Source: Bacteroidaceae bacterium (lineage in GTDB: Bacteria > Bacteroidota > Bacteroidia > Bacteroidales > Bacteroidaceae). From it: a stretch of 64,000 nt of DNA. Location: NCBI GenBank assembly GCA_017503235.1, contig JAFVTL010000063.1, positions 1-64,000 on the forward strand, in the 5' to 3' direction. Every line of letters begins with the position of its first letter. The stretch's first letter is position 1. Shown here one piece after another: positions 33,005 to 42,000 of this stretch. Position numbers and translations under genes: made by a program. The notes beneath the pieces are model-generated. The model was not told where the DNA came from. It did no database searches and worked only from the letters and a program-made list of their open reading frames with translations.

Positions 33005-34879
33005 TTATCTTTTTTTCATGCGTTCTTCGCGTTCCTTCTGCAAGCGTTCTTGTTCTTTTTGCAAGGCTTCCAGTTTGGCCATCAATCCGCCTTGTGTACC
33101 TTTATTTCCCTTTTGTTGCTTGATTTTAGCCTTGTTGGCTTCGAGTTGGGCAAGCAACTTGTTTTCGTCGGTAGTCTTGCGGAGGATAATCATGGTGAGG
33201 ATACCAATCAAACCGGAAATGAAGTAGTAGTAGTTCAAACCGGATGAGTAGCTGTTGAAGATGAAGATGAACATGACGGGCATGGCGTACATCATAATCT
33301 TCATGGCCGGCATCTGTTGTTGTCCCATGGTGTCTTGTTGCTTCATGGAGTACCAGGTGTTGGCAATGTTGGTAATGCTGAACAACAAGCAGAACAAGCT
33401 CAAGTGGCTTCCGAGGAACGGAATGTTGAATCCGAAGTTGATGATTGAGTCATAAGTGGACAAGTCGGACGCCCAAAGGAAGCTCTGTTGACGGAGTTCG
33501 ATGGCGTTTGGCACAAAGAAGAACAAGGCCATGAATACCGGCATCTGGATGAGCATCGGCAAGCAACCGCCCATCGGACTTACGCCATATTGGCTATAGA
33601 GGGCCATGGTTTCCTGTTGTTTCTTCAAAGCGTCTTCCTGCTTCGGATATTTTTCGTTAATCTTCTGTACATAGGGCTTCAATGCACGCATCTTGGCCGA
33701 TGACATGAATGACTTGTAGGTGGCCGGATAAACCAAAGCCTTTACAATCAAGGTCATCAGAAGCAATACGATACCCATGTTCAATCCCCATCCTGACAAC
33801 CAGTCGAAGAGGTTGATGGTAAACCAGCGGTTAATCCAACGGAGGAGAGGCCATCCCAAGTATACCAAGTCTTCCAATTCGGGGTCTTCGTTCTTGTTCA
33901 CACACAAGTCGTTGCTTGCAAGCAGGGTCTTGAAGTGGTTAGGGCCGAGGTAGTATTGAAGGCGGGTAGCTTCCTGACCGGTAGGGTCGAAAGAAGTGGT
34001 CATTTCGGCCGTATAGTTCTTCATGAATCCGCTTCCCTTTTCCTGGGGAGTTGATTCGAGAACGGCGTTTTCGAAATTGTCCTGTGCAATAAATACGGTT
34101 GAGAAGAACTGGTTCTTGAAGGCAATCCATTCGAGGGGTTCTTCGAGGGCCTCCTTGTCCTTGCTCATTTCGCTCAGATAATCCGAACCGTCATCGACGG
34201 GTTTGTAAGTGAGCGATGTGTAGCGTTGTTCAAAGTCAAAACCCTTTTCCAGTTGGCGGGCACGTTGGAACCATTCGATGTTGAGTGTCTTCAGTGCGGC
34301 TGGGAAGAAGTTCTGCATACCATTAGCCCGGATGGTAAAGTCGAGCATATAGGATTCGGGCAACAAACGATAGGCGAAGTCGATGTATCCGGCACCTGTA
34401 GTGGCCAGACGCATGGTCAAGGTAGTGTCGGTTACGTCTACCGGTTGGAAGAAGAGGTTTTCGGTCAGGATATTCTCGTTCTTACCTTCGAAGGCGAAGT
34501 TCAAGGCCGATTCCTCTTCATTGAAAAGTACCAACGGTTGTCCTTGTTGGTCGTTGTATTCCTTCAACATGGCCGATACGACGCGTCCTCCCTTGTTGGA
34601 GAAGGTGATTTTCACCAGATTGTTTTCCAGTGTAGTGAATTCTTCCGTTCCTTGGTTGGCACCGAAGAACAATGAGGCCGAGTCGAGCACCAAAGCCTGT
34701 TGTTGGAAGGCTGCTTCTTCGGCGGCTTTCTTAGCTGCTTCTTGTTGGGCAACTGCTTGGATGGAATCCTGATAGCGGCGTGCACGCTCCATTTCTTCTT
34801 GGCTCGGACGGTTCCAAATGCTGAAACCTATCAATACGGCACCTATCAGCAGGAATCCCACGAGTGTGTTTTTGTCCAT
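33005..34879 (-). CDS. yidC: Membrane protein insertase YidC
   Basis: A 624-residue insertase. After the first span (NTLVGFLLIGAVLIGFSIW) comes a long periplasmic beta domain (about residues 60-340). The five-span insertase core follows with INRWFTINLFDWLSGWGLNM, MALYSQYGVSPMGGCLPMLI and ISGLIGILTMIILRK. The C-terminal tail is long and basic, as in Bacteroidetes, and may contact ribosomes. It folds and inserts inner-membrane proteins with or without Sec. A TAATTTTG box lies about 50 bp upstream. Confidence 0.97.
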   Translation of the reverse strand: MDKNTLVGFLLIGAVLIGFSIWNRPSQEEMERARRYQDSIQAVAQQEAAKKAAEEAAFQQQALVLDSASLFFGANQGTEEFTTLENNLVKITFSNKGGRVVSAMLKEYNDQQGQPLVLFNEEESALNFAFEGKNENILTENLFFQPVDVTDTTLTMRLATTGAGYIDFAYRLLPESYMLDFTIRANGMQNFFPAALKTLNIEWFQRARQLEKGFDFEQRYTSLTYKPVDDGSDYLSEMSKDKEALEEPLEWIAFKNQFFSTVFIAQDNFENAVLESTPQEKGSGFMKNYTAEMTTSFDPTGQEATRLQYYLGPNHFKTLLASNDLCVNKNEDPELEDLVYLGWPLLRWINRWFTINLFDWLSGWGLNMGIVLLLMTLIVKALVYPATYKSFMSSAKMRALKPYVQKINEKYPKQEDALKKQQETMALYSQYGVSPMGGCLPMLIQMPVFMALFFFVPNAIELRQQSFLWASDLSTYDSIINFGFNIPFLGSHLSLFCLLFSITNIANTWYSMKQQDTMGQQQMPAMKIMMYAMPVMFIFIFNSYSSGLNYYYFISGLIGILTMIILRKTTDENKLLAQLEANKAKIKQQKGNKGTQGGLMAKLEALQKEQERLQKEREERMKKR

Positions 34880-34927
34880 ATTTCTTCTATTGTGTTAAGT
34901 TGTAATTATGCAAATTCAAATGAACCG

Positions 34928-34935
34928 CAAAATTA
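34928..34935 (-). promoter_or_regulatory. -7 box for yidC
   Basis: TAATTTTG on the minus strand. No clear -33 box. Confidence 0.45.
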
Positions 34936-35026
34936 CGAAATCTTTTCGATAATCTGTCTATGATGTCTAAAAAACTTCTTCCATTCTCTAAATAAGCGGT
35001 GAGCGTCCTGAAAACGACATGCCGCT

Positions 35027-35057
35027 TTTGCAAGATGAGAAAAAATGTCTACTTTTG
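35027..35057 (+). promoter_or_regulatory. Promoter of the DUF3078 gene
   Basis: TTTG at 35027-35030 and TACTTTTG at 35050-35057, 19 bp apart. Because transcription should start near 35064, the upstream ATG at 34999 cannot be the start. Confidence 0.8.
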
Positions 35058-35085
35058 CAAAGAAAAGAAAAATAGAGAGACAAGT

Positions 35086-36495
35086 ATGAAGAGAAGAATT
35101 TTATGGGCTTGTGTGATGCTTTCGTTCGTATGGACGGCATCGGCACAAAAGGCAAGAAAGAATATGCGTGAGTTTGAAAAGCATAGCGGGCAGGTCATGC
35201 AGGCGTTTTCCGATTCGTTGAAGAACTTGAGGAGCTCCTACGATGCACATATCGGCATGTGGGAGGACTTGAGCACTCCGGCACCGGCGGGCATTCTCCC
35301 GAATCATGACCTCTATAAGCTATTTGTGCCTCCGACCTATTACTTCAGCCCTGTGCAACAAGCTTTCGGCTTGAATTGGGCACCGGGAAAACCTTGTCAG
35401 GGCATGAATCTGACCGATTCCGTATATCGCGCAAAACCCGACACCTTGGCATCATTCGCCTGCCCGTCGGTGGAAAGAAGTGCACCGGTGGACAGATACG
35501 TCAACCGAATCTTGTTGAATTACTACCTGGCGCATCCCGATCGGGTGGTTGGAAATGAATTGTATTTGCAGGACGTGAAGGTGGTGGACGAGACCCAGAT
35601 GATGCAATCCATCACTCAGGAAGATGTGAAAGACCATCTGCAACCGGACGTAGTGGTGGAAAATGTGAATGCGGATGCCGAACTCGTGGTGGTGAAGCCC
35701 AACTTCTGGAAGTATACGGGAGAAGGGAAAATCCAATTCACCCAACATAGTGTGTCGGACAACTGGTATAAAGGGGGTGAAAGCACCAACGCCTTGTATT
35801 CGGAGTTGATTCTTGCCGCCAAGTATGACGACCAGCATCGCATCCAGTTTGAAAATGAATTGGAAATGAAGCTGGGATTCATCACCGCGCCTTCCGACAC
35901 CATTCATGAGTATAAGACCAATTCTGACCTCCTTCGCTTCAACTCGAAGCTGGGCGTGAAGGCCTTCAAGAACTGGTACTATACCTTGAATGCTGAATTG
36001 AAGACCCAGTTCTTCCCCAACTACAAGACCAATTCAAACGACATGGTGTCGGGCTTCATGTCACCTTTCCAGCTGAAAGTATCTCTCGGTATGGATTACA
36101 AGCTCACCAAGAAGAACTTCGAACTCTCCATCCTCGGTGCGCCCCTTACCTATAAATATGTGTATTTGAAGGACAAGGACATCGTCAATCCTTCGGCTTT
36201 CGAAGTGGAGGCCGGCAAGTCGTGCGCCAACCTCTTCGGTTCGGAATTCAAGCTGAACATGACATGGAAGATTGCATCCAACATCGAATGGAAATCGAAA
36301 CTCGAATACTTTACCACCTACGAGAAGGTCAACATCAGTTGGGAAAACACGTTTGACTTCCGACTCAACCGCTATCTGTCCACCAGCCTTTTCATCCATC
36401 CGCGTTTCGACGATGGTGTGAAGCTCTCTGAGGACAATGACACTTACTTCCAGTTCAAGGAAATGTTCACCTTCGGTTTGAGTTATTCTTGGTAA
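35086..36495 (+). CDS. DUF3078-like outer-membrane protein
   Basis: A 469-residue exported protein with a signal peptide (RRILWACVMLSFVWTASAQ). The C-terminal two thirds alternate charged and aromatic residues and resemble the DUF3078 barrel: IQFTQHSVSDNWYKGGES, NKWYYTLNAELKTQFFPNY-like blocks, and a final FTFGLSYSW with the terminal aromatic typical of outer-membrane proteins. Function is unknown. The start follows directly from the promoter at 35027-35057. Confidence 0.78.
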   Translation: MKRRILWACVMLSFVWTASAQKARKNMREFEKHSGQVMQAFSDSLKNLRSSYDAHIGMWEDLSTPAPAGILPNHDLYKLFVPPTYYFSPVQQAFGLNWAPGKPCQGMNLTDSVYRAKPDTLASFACPSVERSAPVDRYVNRILLNYYLAHPDRVVGNELYLQDVKVVDETQMMQSITQEDVKDHLQPDVVVENVNADAELVVVKPNFWKYTGEGKIQFTQHSVSDNWYKGGESTNALYSELILAAKYDDQHRIQFENELEMKLGFITAPSDTIHEYKTNSDLLRFNSKLGVKAFKNWYYTLNAELKTQFFPNYKTNSNDMVSGFMSPFQLKVSLGMDYKLTKKNFELSILGAPLTYKYVYLKDKDIVNPSAFEVEAGKSCANLFGSEFKLNMTWKIASNIEWKSKLEYFTTYEKVNISWENTFDFRLNRYLSTSLFIHPRFDDGVKLSEDNDTYFQFKEMFTFGLSYSW

Positions 36496-36496
36496 A

Positions 36497-36552
36497 ACTA
36501 TGCTTTACGAGGTGTAAAACTATGCTTTGTCGAGCGTAAAGCATAGCTTTAT
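36497..36552 (+). repeat. Repeat family D, copy 3 (short)
   Basis: Two direct AAACTATGCTTT units and one inverted AAAGCATAGCTTT, separated by ACGAGGTGT and GTCGAGCGT. They resemble the AAAACTATGCTTT / GCGAGTCGT units at 53907 and 46941. Confidence 0.75.
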
Positions 36553-36558
36553 GAAACA

Positions 36559-36601
36559 AGACTCTCCGCCATCGCATCCATGCATCGTTGACGGAGAGTC
36601 T
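36559..36601. terminator. Bidirectional terminator between the DUF3078 gene and wecB
   Basis: Arms AGACTCTCCG and CGGAGAGTCT around a long loop, flanked by T on both strands. Confidence 0.75.
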
Positions 36602-36628
36602 TTGTTAGATAGGGGGAGAGGTGTGTAA

Positions 36629-37720
36629 TCAGAGGGAGGCTCCTTCAAGCAATGTCTGCACAATTCTTTCGGAGGTCCGTCCGTCCCATCTTTCGGGCAG
36701 TTGTCCTTTCTTCCATTCGCCCTTGCGGAGTGTCTCCAATGCGTTCTCCAGTTGTTGTACATCGTCGCCCACCAGCCAATTGGTGCCGATGCTCACCGTT
36801 TCGGGATGTTCGGCATAGGTGTTCAGCGTGATGCACGGGATGCCCAGGAAGGTGGCTTCTTCGGCTACATTCCCCGAATCGGTGACGATGGCCGATGCAT
36901 GGTTGGTGAGGTATCCGAATGCCAGATAGGATTGCGGAGGTATGACATGCAGACGTTCGGACGCGATGCCCAGTGCGGCGAACTTGTCCTTGACATAATT
37001 ATGTAGGGGTGCCACGATGGGCTTGTCGGTGTGGCTCATCAGGGTTTGGATGATGCTCTTCAGCCGTTCGGCATTGTCGAGCAACGAATGGCGGTTGATG
37101 GTGAGCAGAAGGTATTCCTTTTCCTTCAATCCGAGAATGGAGAAGGCGAAGGGGCGTTGCAATCGTGAGCGGTTATGGCGCAAGGTGTCCATCAGGATGT
37201 TTCCCACGAAGTGTACTTGTGCTTGTTGTGCGCCCGTTTGGCTCAAATTCCGGTTAGCCGTCATGCCCGCCGTAAAGAGAATGTCGGACAATCCGTCGGT
37301 GATGAGTCGGTTCACCTCCTTGGGCGCGTCGAGGTCGAAGGAGCGTACTCCGGCCACGAGGTGGGCTATCTTGACTCCCTTCTTGCGTGCAACGATGGAG
37401 CATGCCATGGTAGGTGTGAGGTCGTCCACTACCATTACCACTTGTGCGGGATGGCTCTCCAGTTCGCGTGCGAATGCCACGATGATGCCGGCCATGCGTT
37501 GGAAGAAGTCGGTGCTTTCAATGTTCAGATAGGCGTCGGGCCTCGGCATGTCGAGGTCGGTGAACAGGGAGGGTTCGATGCTGGGGTCGTCGGCCTTGCC
37601 GGTGTAAACCAATCGTGCGCTGATGTTCTTGCCCGCTTCCTTGGCGGCTTGGATGGCTCTCAGGATGGGAGCAATCTTCATGAAATTGGGGCGTGCCCCT
37701 GCAATGATGGTGATTTTCAT
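36629..37720 (-). CDS. wecB: UDP-N-acetylglucosamine 2-epimerase (non-hydrolysing)
   Basis: A 363-residue GT-B-fold epimerase. It starts KITIIAGARPNFMKIAPI, a hallmark of WecB. Other motifs are VVDDLTPTMACSIVARKKG, HLVAGVRSFD (usually EAGLRS), NRHSLLDN, and DSGNVAEEATFLGIPCITLN near residue 280. It interconverts UDP-GlcNAc and UDP-ManNAc for envelope polysaccharides. The changed HLVAGVRS block is slightly divergent, so a related epimerase role is possible. It is divergently transcribed from the TRIC gene. Confidence 0.9.
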   Translation of the reverse strand: MKITIIAGARPNFMKIAPILRAIQAAKEAGKNISARLVYTGKADDPSIEPSLFTDLDMPRPDAYLNIESTDFFQRMAGIIVAFARELESHPAQVVMVVDDLTPTMACSIVARKKGVKIAHLVAGVRSFDLDAPKEVNRLITDGLSDILFTAGMTANRNLSQTGAQQAQVHFVGNILMDTLRHNRSRLQRPFAFSILGLKEKEYLLLTINRHSLLDNAERLKSIIQTLMSHTDKPIVAPLHNYVKDKFAALGIASERLHVIPPQSYLAFGYLTNHASAIVTDSGNVAEEATFLGIPCITLNTYAEHPETVSIGTNWLVGDDVQQLENALETLRKGEWKKGQLPERWDGRTSERIVQTLLEGASL

Positions 37721-37743
37721 CTTTTCAGGTTATTTTCTTCACA

Positions 37744-37751
37744 CAAATATA
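37744..37751 (-). promoter_or_regulatory. -7 box for wecB
   Basis: TATATTTG on the minus strand, about 24 bp before the wecB start, in the 78-bp divergent space. Confidence 0.45.
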
Positions 37752-37798
37752 CATTTTATTCTTGAATTTATTTGTTACTTTGCGCAAAATTTGAAGTG

Positions 37799-38407
37799 AT
37801 GATAACATTTGTTCAGATATTGGATTTCGTAGGGACGTTTGCCTTTGCCATCAGTGGCATTCGTCTTGCTTCGGCCAAGCGCTTTGACTGGTTTGGCGCT
37901 TATGTGGTAGGATTGGTTACGGCCATCGGTGGCGGTACGATGCGCGATGTGTTGCTCGATGTCACTCCGGCATGGATGACCGACCCCATGTATCTGCTAT
38001 GTACGGGCTTGGCGTTGTTTTGGGTAATTGCTTTCAGCAAGTATCTCATCCACTTGCACAATACGTTCTTCATCTTCGACTCCATCGGTTTGGCGCTTTT
38101 CACCGTGGTAGGCTTCGAGAAGGCCGAAGCGTTGGGTTATCCCTTCTGGGTGTCCATCATCATGGGTAGTATGACGGGTGCCGCCGGCGGTATGTTGCGC
38201 GATATTTTCATCAATGAAATCCCCTTGATTTTCCGTAAGGAAATCTACGCCATGGCATGCGTGCTGGGCGGTATTTCCTATTGGCTTTGTAGCCTTTTTG
38301 GGATGGAGGCCTATCTTTGTCAGATTGTTGCAGGTAGCGTCGTCTTCCTCGCCCGTACCTTGTCCGTCAAGTATAACATCTGTTTGCCGGTGCTGAAAGG
38401 GGAATAG
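37799..38407 (+). CDS. TRIC-type (trimeric intracellular cation channel) family protein
   Basis: A 202-residue inner-membrane protein with about seven spans. It has two tandem repeats marked by AIGGGTMRDVLLD (about residues 45-57) and AAGGMLRDIFINEIPLI (about 128-144), the GGGxxRD signature of UPF0126/TRIC proteins. Bacterial members form trimeric potassium-permeable channels. I use the ATG at 37799 as it begins the first span; the ATG at 37772 would add nine unconserved residues. A hairpin terminator follows. Confidence 0.9.
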   Translation: MITFVQILDFVGTFAFAISGIRLASAKRFDWFGAYVVGLVTAIGGGTMRDVLLDVTPAWMTDPMYLLCTGLALFWVIAFSKYLIHLHNTFFIFDSIGLALFTVVGFEKAEALGYPFWVSIIMGSMTGAAGGMLRDIFINEIPLIFRKEIYAMACVLGGISYWLCSLFGMEAYLCQIVAGSVVFLARTLSVKYNICLPVLKGE

Positions 38408-38436
38408 CTCTGAAAATGTGATATATAACATATCTG

Positions 38437-38469
38437 AAGCCTATAAAATAGTTGATGTTTTATAGGCTT
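38437..38469 (+). terminator. Terminator after the TRIC gene
   Basis: Arms AAGCCTATAAAA and TTTTATAGGCTT followed by a T-rich tract. Confidence 0.85.
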
Positions 38470-38486
38470 TATTATTTCCCTTTATG

Positions 38487-38494
38487 TATATTTG
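38487..38494 (+). promoter_or_regulatory. -7 box for the carboxyltransferase gene
   Basis: TATATTTG, 34 bp before the start. No clear -33 box. Confidence 0.45.
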
Positions 38495-38528
38495 TAGCAT
38501 ATTTATACCTTGAATCTAAGCTAAGTTA

Positions 38529-40295
38529 ATGAAAAAAGAAATTAAGTTCAGTTTGGTCTACCGCGATATGTGGCAGTCCTCTGGCAAGTATCAGCCACGT
38601 GCTGACCAATTGGCTCGTATAGCTCCGGTTATTGTAGAAATGGGCTGTTTTGCCCGAGTGGAAACCAATGGAGGCGCTTTCGAACAAGTGAACCTTCTGT
38701 ATGGGGAAAACCCCAACAGGGCCGTGCGTGCGTTTACCAAGCCTCTTCACGAAGCGGGCATTCAGACACACATGCTCGACAGAGGGTTGAATGGCTTGCG
38801 TATGTATCCCGTGCCGGCCGATGTGCGTAAACTGATGTATAAGGTGAAGTACAAGCAAGGCGTCGACATTACCCGCATCTTTTGTGGCTTGAACGATGTG
38901 AGAAACATCATCCCTTCCATCCACTATGCCAAAGAAGGAGGAATGATTCCTCAAGCCACCCTCTGCATCACTTTCTCGCCTTTGCATACGGTAGAGTATT
39001 ATTCAAACATAGCCGACCAGCTGATAGAAGCCGGTGCTCCTGAAATTTGCCTCAAGGACATGGCCGGTATCGGACGTCCCGAAACCTTGGGAAAGCTGGT
39101 GAAGAGCATCAAGGACAAGCATCCCGAAGTCATCATCCAATATCACGGACATACAGGCCCCGGACTTTCCATGAACTCCATCCTCGAAGTATGCCGTAAT
39201 GGTGCCGACATCATCGACGTGGCCATCGAACCCCTCTCGTGGGGAAAGGTGCATCCCGATGTGATATCCGTGCAAGCCATGTTGAAGGATGCCGGTTTCA
39301 AGGTTCCCGAAATCAATATGAATGCCTATATGAAGGCGCGAAGCCTCACTCAGGAGTTCATTGACGACTTCTTGGGTTATTTCATGGACCCTACCAACAA
39401 GCATATGTCCTCCCTCTTGCTCGGTTGTGGCCTTCCGGGAGGCATGATGGGCTCCATGATGGCCGACTTGAAAGGCGTACACTCCGGCATCAATCTGATT
39501 CTGAAAGGACAAGGCAAGGAGCCGATGTTGCTTGACGACCTGGTGGTGATGCTCTTTGAAGAAGTGGAATATGTATGGCCGAAGCTCGGTTATCCTCCGT
39601 TGGTGACTCCGTTCAGCCAATATGTGAAGAATGTAGCCCTGATGAACGTGATGCAACGCGTGAAGGGGGATGGACGCTGGACAATGATAGACAACAACAC
39701 TTGGGACATGATACTTGGCAAGAGCGGCAAGCTGCCCGGCGAACTGGCTCCTGAAATCATCGAATTGGCCAAGAGCAAGGGCTTGCAATTCACGGACGAA
39801 GACCCGCAAAGCAACTATCCCGACGCCCTCGACACCTATCGCAAGGAAATGGACGACAACGGTTGGGATTATGGCGAAGACGATGAAGAACTCTTCGAAC
39901 TTGCCATGCACGACCGCCAGTATCGCGATTACAAGTCGGGTGTAGCTAAGGAACGCTTCCTCAAGGACTTGCAACGTGCCAAGGACGCCGAACTGGCCAA
40001 GGGAGGCCTTAGCGAAGAGGAAATCCTTCGCATCAAGCGTGCCAAGGCCGACCCGATTATTGCCCCTTACAACGGTCAGGTGTTCTTTGAAGTCTCGGTA
40101 GAAGGTCCTTCTTCTTCACCGGCCATCGGACGTAAATATAGACAAGATGAATATTTCTGCTATATTTCTACGCCATGGGGAGGCTTTGAAAATATTTTTG
40201 CTAACTTTACCGGGCGAATTGTAGAAGTTTGCACCAAGCAAGGCAATTATGTCCGCAAGGGACAACCGATTGCTTATTTGGAAAGAGAATCATAA
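38529..40295 (+). CDS. OadA/PycB-like carboxyltransferase with lysine-less biotinyl-type domain
   Basis: A 588-residue protein. The N-terminal HMGL-like TIM barrel has the metal site QYHGHTGPGLSM (about residues 204-215), ICLKDMAGIGRP near residue 172, and DIIDVAIEPLS. A PYC_OADA domain follows. The last 80 residues look like a biotinyl/lipoyl domain (IIAPYNGQVFF ... GRIVEVCTKQGNYVRKGQPI). At the place where MKM carries biotin it has STPWGGFENIFA, so no biotin lysine is present. The family transfers carboxyl groups between oxaloacetate or pyruvate and carboxybiotin. It may work with a separate biotin carrier (inference). Confidence 0.88.
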   Translation: MKKEIKFSLVYRDMWQSSGKYQPRADQLARIAPVIVEMGCFARVETNGGAFEQVNLLYGENPNRAVRAFTKPLHEAGIQTHMLDRGLNGLRMYPVPADVRKLMYKVKYKQGVDITRIFCGLNDVRNIIPSIHYAKEGGMIPQATLCITFSPLHTVEYYSNIADQLIEAGAPEICLKDMAGIGRPETLGKLVKSIKDKHPEVIIQYHGHTGPGLSMNSILEVCRNGADIIDVAIEPLSWGKVHPDVISVQAMLKDAGFKVPEINMNAYMKARSLTQEFIDDFLGYFMDPTNKHMSSLLLGCGLPGGMMGSMMADLKGVHSGINLILKGQGKEPMLLDDLVVMLFEEVEYVWPKLGYPPLVTPFSQYVKNVALMNVMQRVKGDGRWTMIDNNTWDMILGKSGKLPGELAPEIIELAKSKGLQFTDEDPQSNYPDALDTYRKEMDDNGWDYGEDDEELFELAMHDRQYRDYKSGVAKERFLKDLQRAKDAELAKGGLSEEEILRIKRAKADPIIAPYNGQVFFEVSVEGPSSSPAIGRKYRQDEYFCYISTPWGGFENIFANFTGRIVEVCTKQGNYVRKGQPIAYLERES

Positions 40296-40316
40296 TCAGT
40301 TATGTTTTAAAGGGTG

Positions 40317-40348
40317 GGGCGGACAATTCAATCATGGGTTGTCCGTCC
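40317..40348 (+). terminator. Hairpin after the carboxyltransferase gene
   Basis: GGGCGGACAA pairs with TTGTCCGTCC, with T residues following. It leaves 20 bp before the next start. Confidence 0.55.
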
Positions 40349-40367
40349 TTTATTTATGGACAGATAG

Positions 40368-41198
40368 ATGAAACGGATACTTTTAGGATGGATATTGATA
40401 GGCATTGCCACTTCGTTCATGGCATGCGAACAGGACACCACCCGTGTGGAATCATGGTTGAAGGAAGCCGCCTCCCTTCCCGAGGACAGTTGTCGGACGC
40501 TTCACTTTGCGAAGAAGCTGCTCGGCACCCCTTATGTGGCAGGTACGTTGGAAGTGAACGCTCGCGAAGAACTGGTGGTCAACCTCGACGAAGTGGATTG
40601 CACCACCTTTGTCGAACAGGTGCTGGCCATGGCCTTGGCCGACAAGCGCGATGAACGCACCGAAGAAGGCTTCCGAAAGGCCTTGACGCAAATCCGTTAT
40701 CGGAATGGAGAGTTGGACGGATACCCCTCGCGCTTGCATTATTTCAGCGATTGGATAGCCGACAACGAACGGATGGGTGTGATTGAAGAACGCACCCCGT
40801 CTTTGAGCGCCGACAAGCAGACCTTGCACCTGAACTTCATGTCCACCCATCCCGAAAGCTATCGCCAACTGAAGGAAGACTCCGCACTTGTAAGCGAAAT
40901 GAAAGCCGTTGAGGCCCGTTGGCAAGGTGTGGAAGTGTCCTACCTTCCGAAGGGACGATTGGCGGAGAATCCCGAGCAACTGGGCATAAAGAATGGCGAT
41001 ATCCTTGCCATTACCACGAATATCAAGGGCTTGGATGTGGTACATGTAGGCTTTGCCTGTTGGATAGGGGAGCACCTCCACCTGCTTCATGCCTCCTCCA
41101 TAGCCAAGAAGGTGATGGAAGACCCGCAACCCTTGTACGAATACTCTAAAACAAAAAGAACCCATACGGGTGTACGGGTTCTTTCGTTGGTCGATTGA
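40368..41198 (+). CDS. DUF1460 family protein (NlpC/P60-like, secreted)
   Basis: A 276-residue lipoprotein-like protein. The signal peptide ends TSFMAC (about residue 20). The DUF1460 core has KKLLGTPYVAGTLE (about residues 49-62), LDEVDCTTFVEQVLAMALA (about 74-92, probable catalytic Cys) and HVGFACWIGEHLHLLHASS near residue 229 (probable His). These proteins are papain-like amidases linked to cell-wall peptide or bacterial lipid hydrolysis. The substrate is not known. The 3' end overlaps a terminator hairpin. Confidence 0.88.
   Translation: MKRILLGWILIGIATSFMACEQDTTRVESWLKEAASLPEDSCRTLHFAKKLLGTPYVAGTLEVNAREELVVNLDEVDCTTFVEQVLAMALADKRDERTEEGFRKALTQIRYRNGELDGYPSRLHYFSDWIADNERMGVIEERTPSLSADKQTLHLNFMSTHPESYRQLKEDSALVSEMKAVEARWQGVEVSYLPKGRLAENPEQLGIKNGDILAITTNIKGLDVVHVGFACWIGEHLHLLHASSIAKKVMEDPQPLYEYSKTKRTHTGVRVLSLVD
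41155..41184. terminator. Terminator hairpin inside the 3' end of the DUF1460 gene
   Basis: Arms AAAGAACCC (41155-41163) and GGGTTCTTT (41176-41184) lie before the stop at 41196-41198. It probably stops transcription of the convergent OmpA-like gene and perhaps of this gene. Confidence 0.7.
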
Positions 41199-41207
41199 CG
41201 CTCTTGC

Positions 41208-41948
41208 TTATTGCAAAGTGCCGGCTTCAGCCTGACGAATCATTTCCTGGCTGGCATACATATACACTTCTACGCGGCGGTTTTGTTCGCGTCCAGCAGC
41301 TGTAGCATTGTCGGCTACCGGGTTTTCTTCACCCAAGCCTTCCACGCCCTTCACCTGAGCAGGAGCCACGCCACATGAAAGCAGATAAGTCGATACGCTT
41401 TGTGCGCGTTGTTGTGACAAGTCGATGTTCTTCTGCTTGCTTTGTTCGGCGGTAGAGTTTCTCCATCCCTGGTTGTCGGTGAATCCGTAGATGTCCACGT
41501 CCATGTTGGTGTTTGTCTTCAACACGTCGTTGGCGAACTTGCTCAAAGAAGCCTTTGCTGAGCTGCTCAAAGTAGAAGCACCAGTACCGAAGAGGATACC
41601 CGAGTCGAAAGTCACCTTCACGGCTTGCAAACCGTTGTTGTCGGTCACTTGTTCTACCTGTGCGCCTTCGATGGCGGCTGCTTTTTCGGCGGCCTTGTCC
41701 ATCTTCTTGCCAATCAATACACCGGCACCCGAACCTACGGCGGCACCGATAGCCGCACCGATCAATGCACCTTTGCCCTTGTCGCTCTTGCCGCTCACGA
41801 TGTGTCCCAGGATGGCTCCCAATGTAGCGCCACCGCCACCACCGATGATACCACCCTTGGTGGTGTTGTTCATGTTGCTTGTACTACCGCAACCACTGAA
41901 TACCAATGTCACGCACAACAGGAGAGCTGTAAACTTTGTTCTCTTCAT
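41208..41948 (-). CDS. OmpA-family lipoprotein with glycine-zipper domain
   Basis: A 246-residue lipoprotein. The lipobox FSGC is at about residue 20. The next part is a glycine zipper (GGIIGGGGGATLGAILGHIV, then ALIGAAIGAAVGSGAGVLIG), a membrane-spanning motif. The C-terminal OmpA domain (about residues 115-230) has DIYGFTDNQGWR, NIDLSQQRAQSVSTYLLSCG and GREQNRRVEVYMY, which bind peptidoglycan. It links the outer membrane to the cell wall. It converges on the DUF1460 gene with only 9 bp between the stops. Confidence 0.94.
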   Translation of the reverse strand: MKRTKFTALLLCVTLVFSGCGSTSNMNNTTKGGIIGGGGGATLGAILGHIVSGKSDKGKGALIGAAIGAAVGSGAGVLIGKKMDKAAEKAAAIEGAQVEQVTDNNGLQAVKVTFDSGILFGTGASTLSSSAKASLSKFANDVLKTNTNMDVDIYGFTDNQGWRNSTAEQSKQKNIDLSQQRAQSVSTYLLSCGVAPAQVKGVEGLGEENPVADNATAAGREQNRRVEVYMYASQEMIRQAEAGTLQ

Positions 41949-42000
41949 AATCGTTCTCTTTTTTAATGTTTATAACTTGAATAGTTGAATAATTGTTCAT

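Noticed and set aside
38408..38528. Riboswitch before the carboxyltransferase gene
   Set aside because: The only structure is the terminator of the preceding gene; the leader after the -7 box is about 30 nt and too short.
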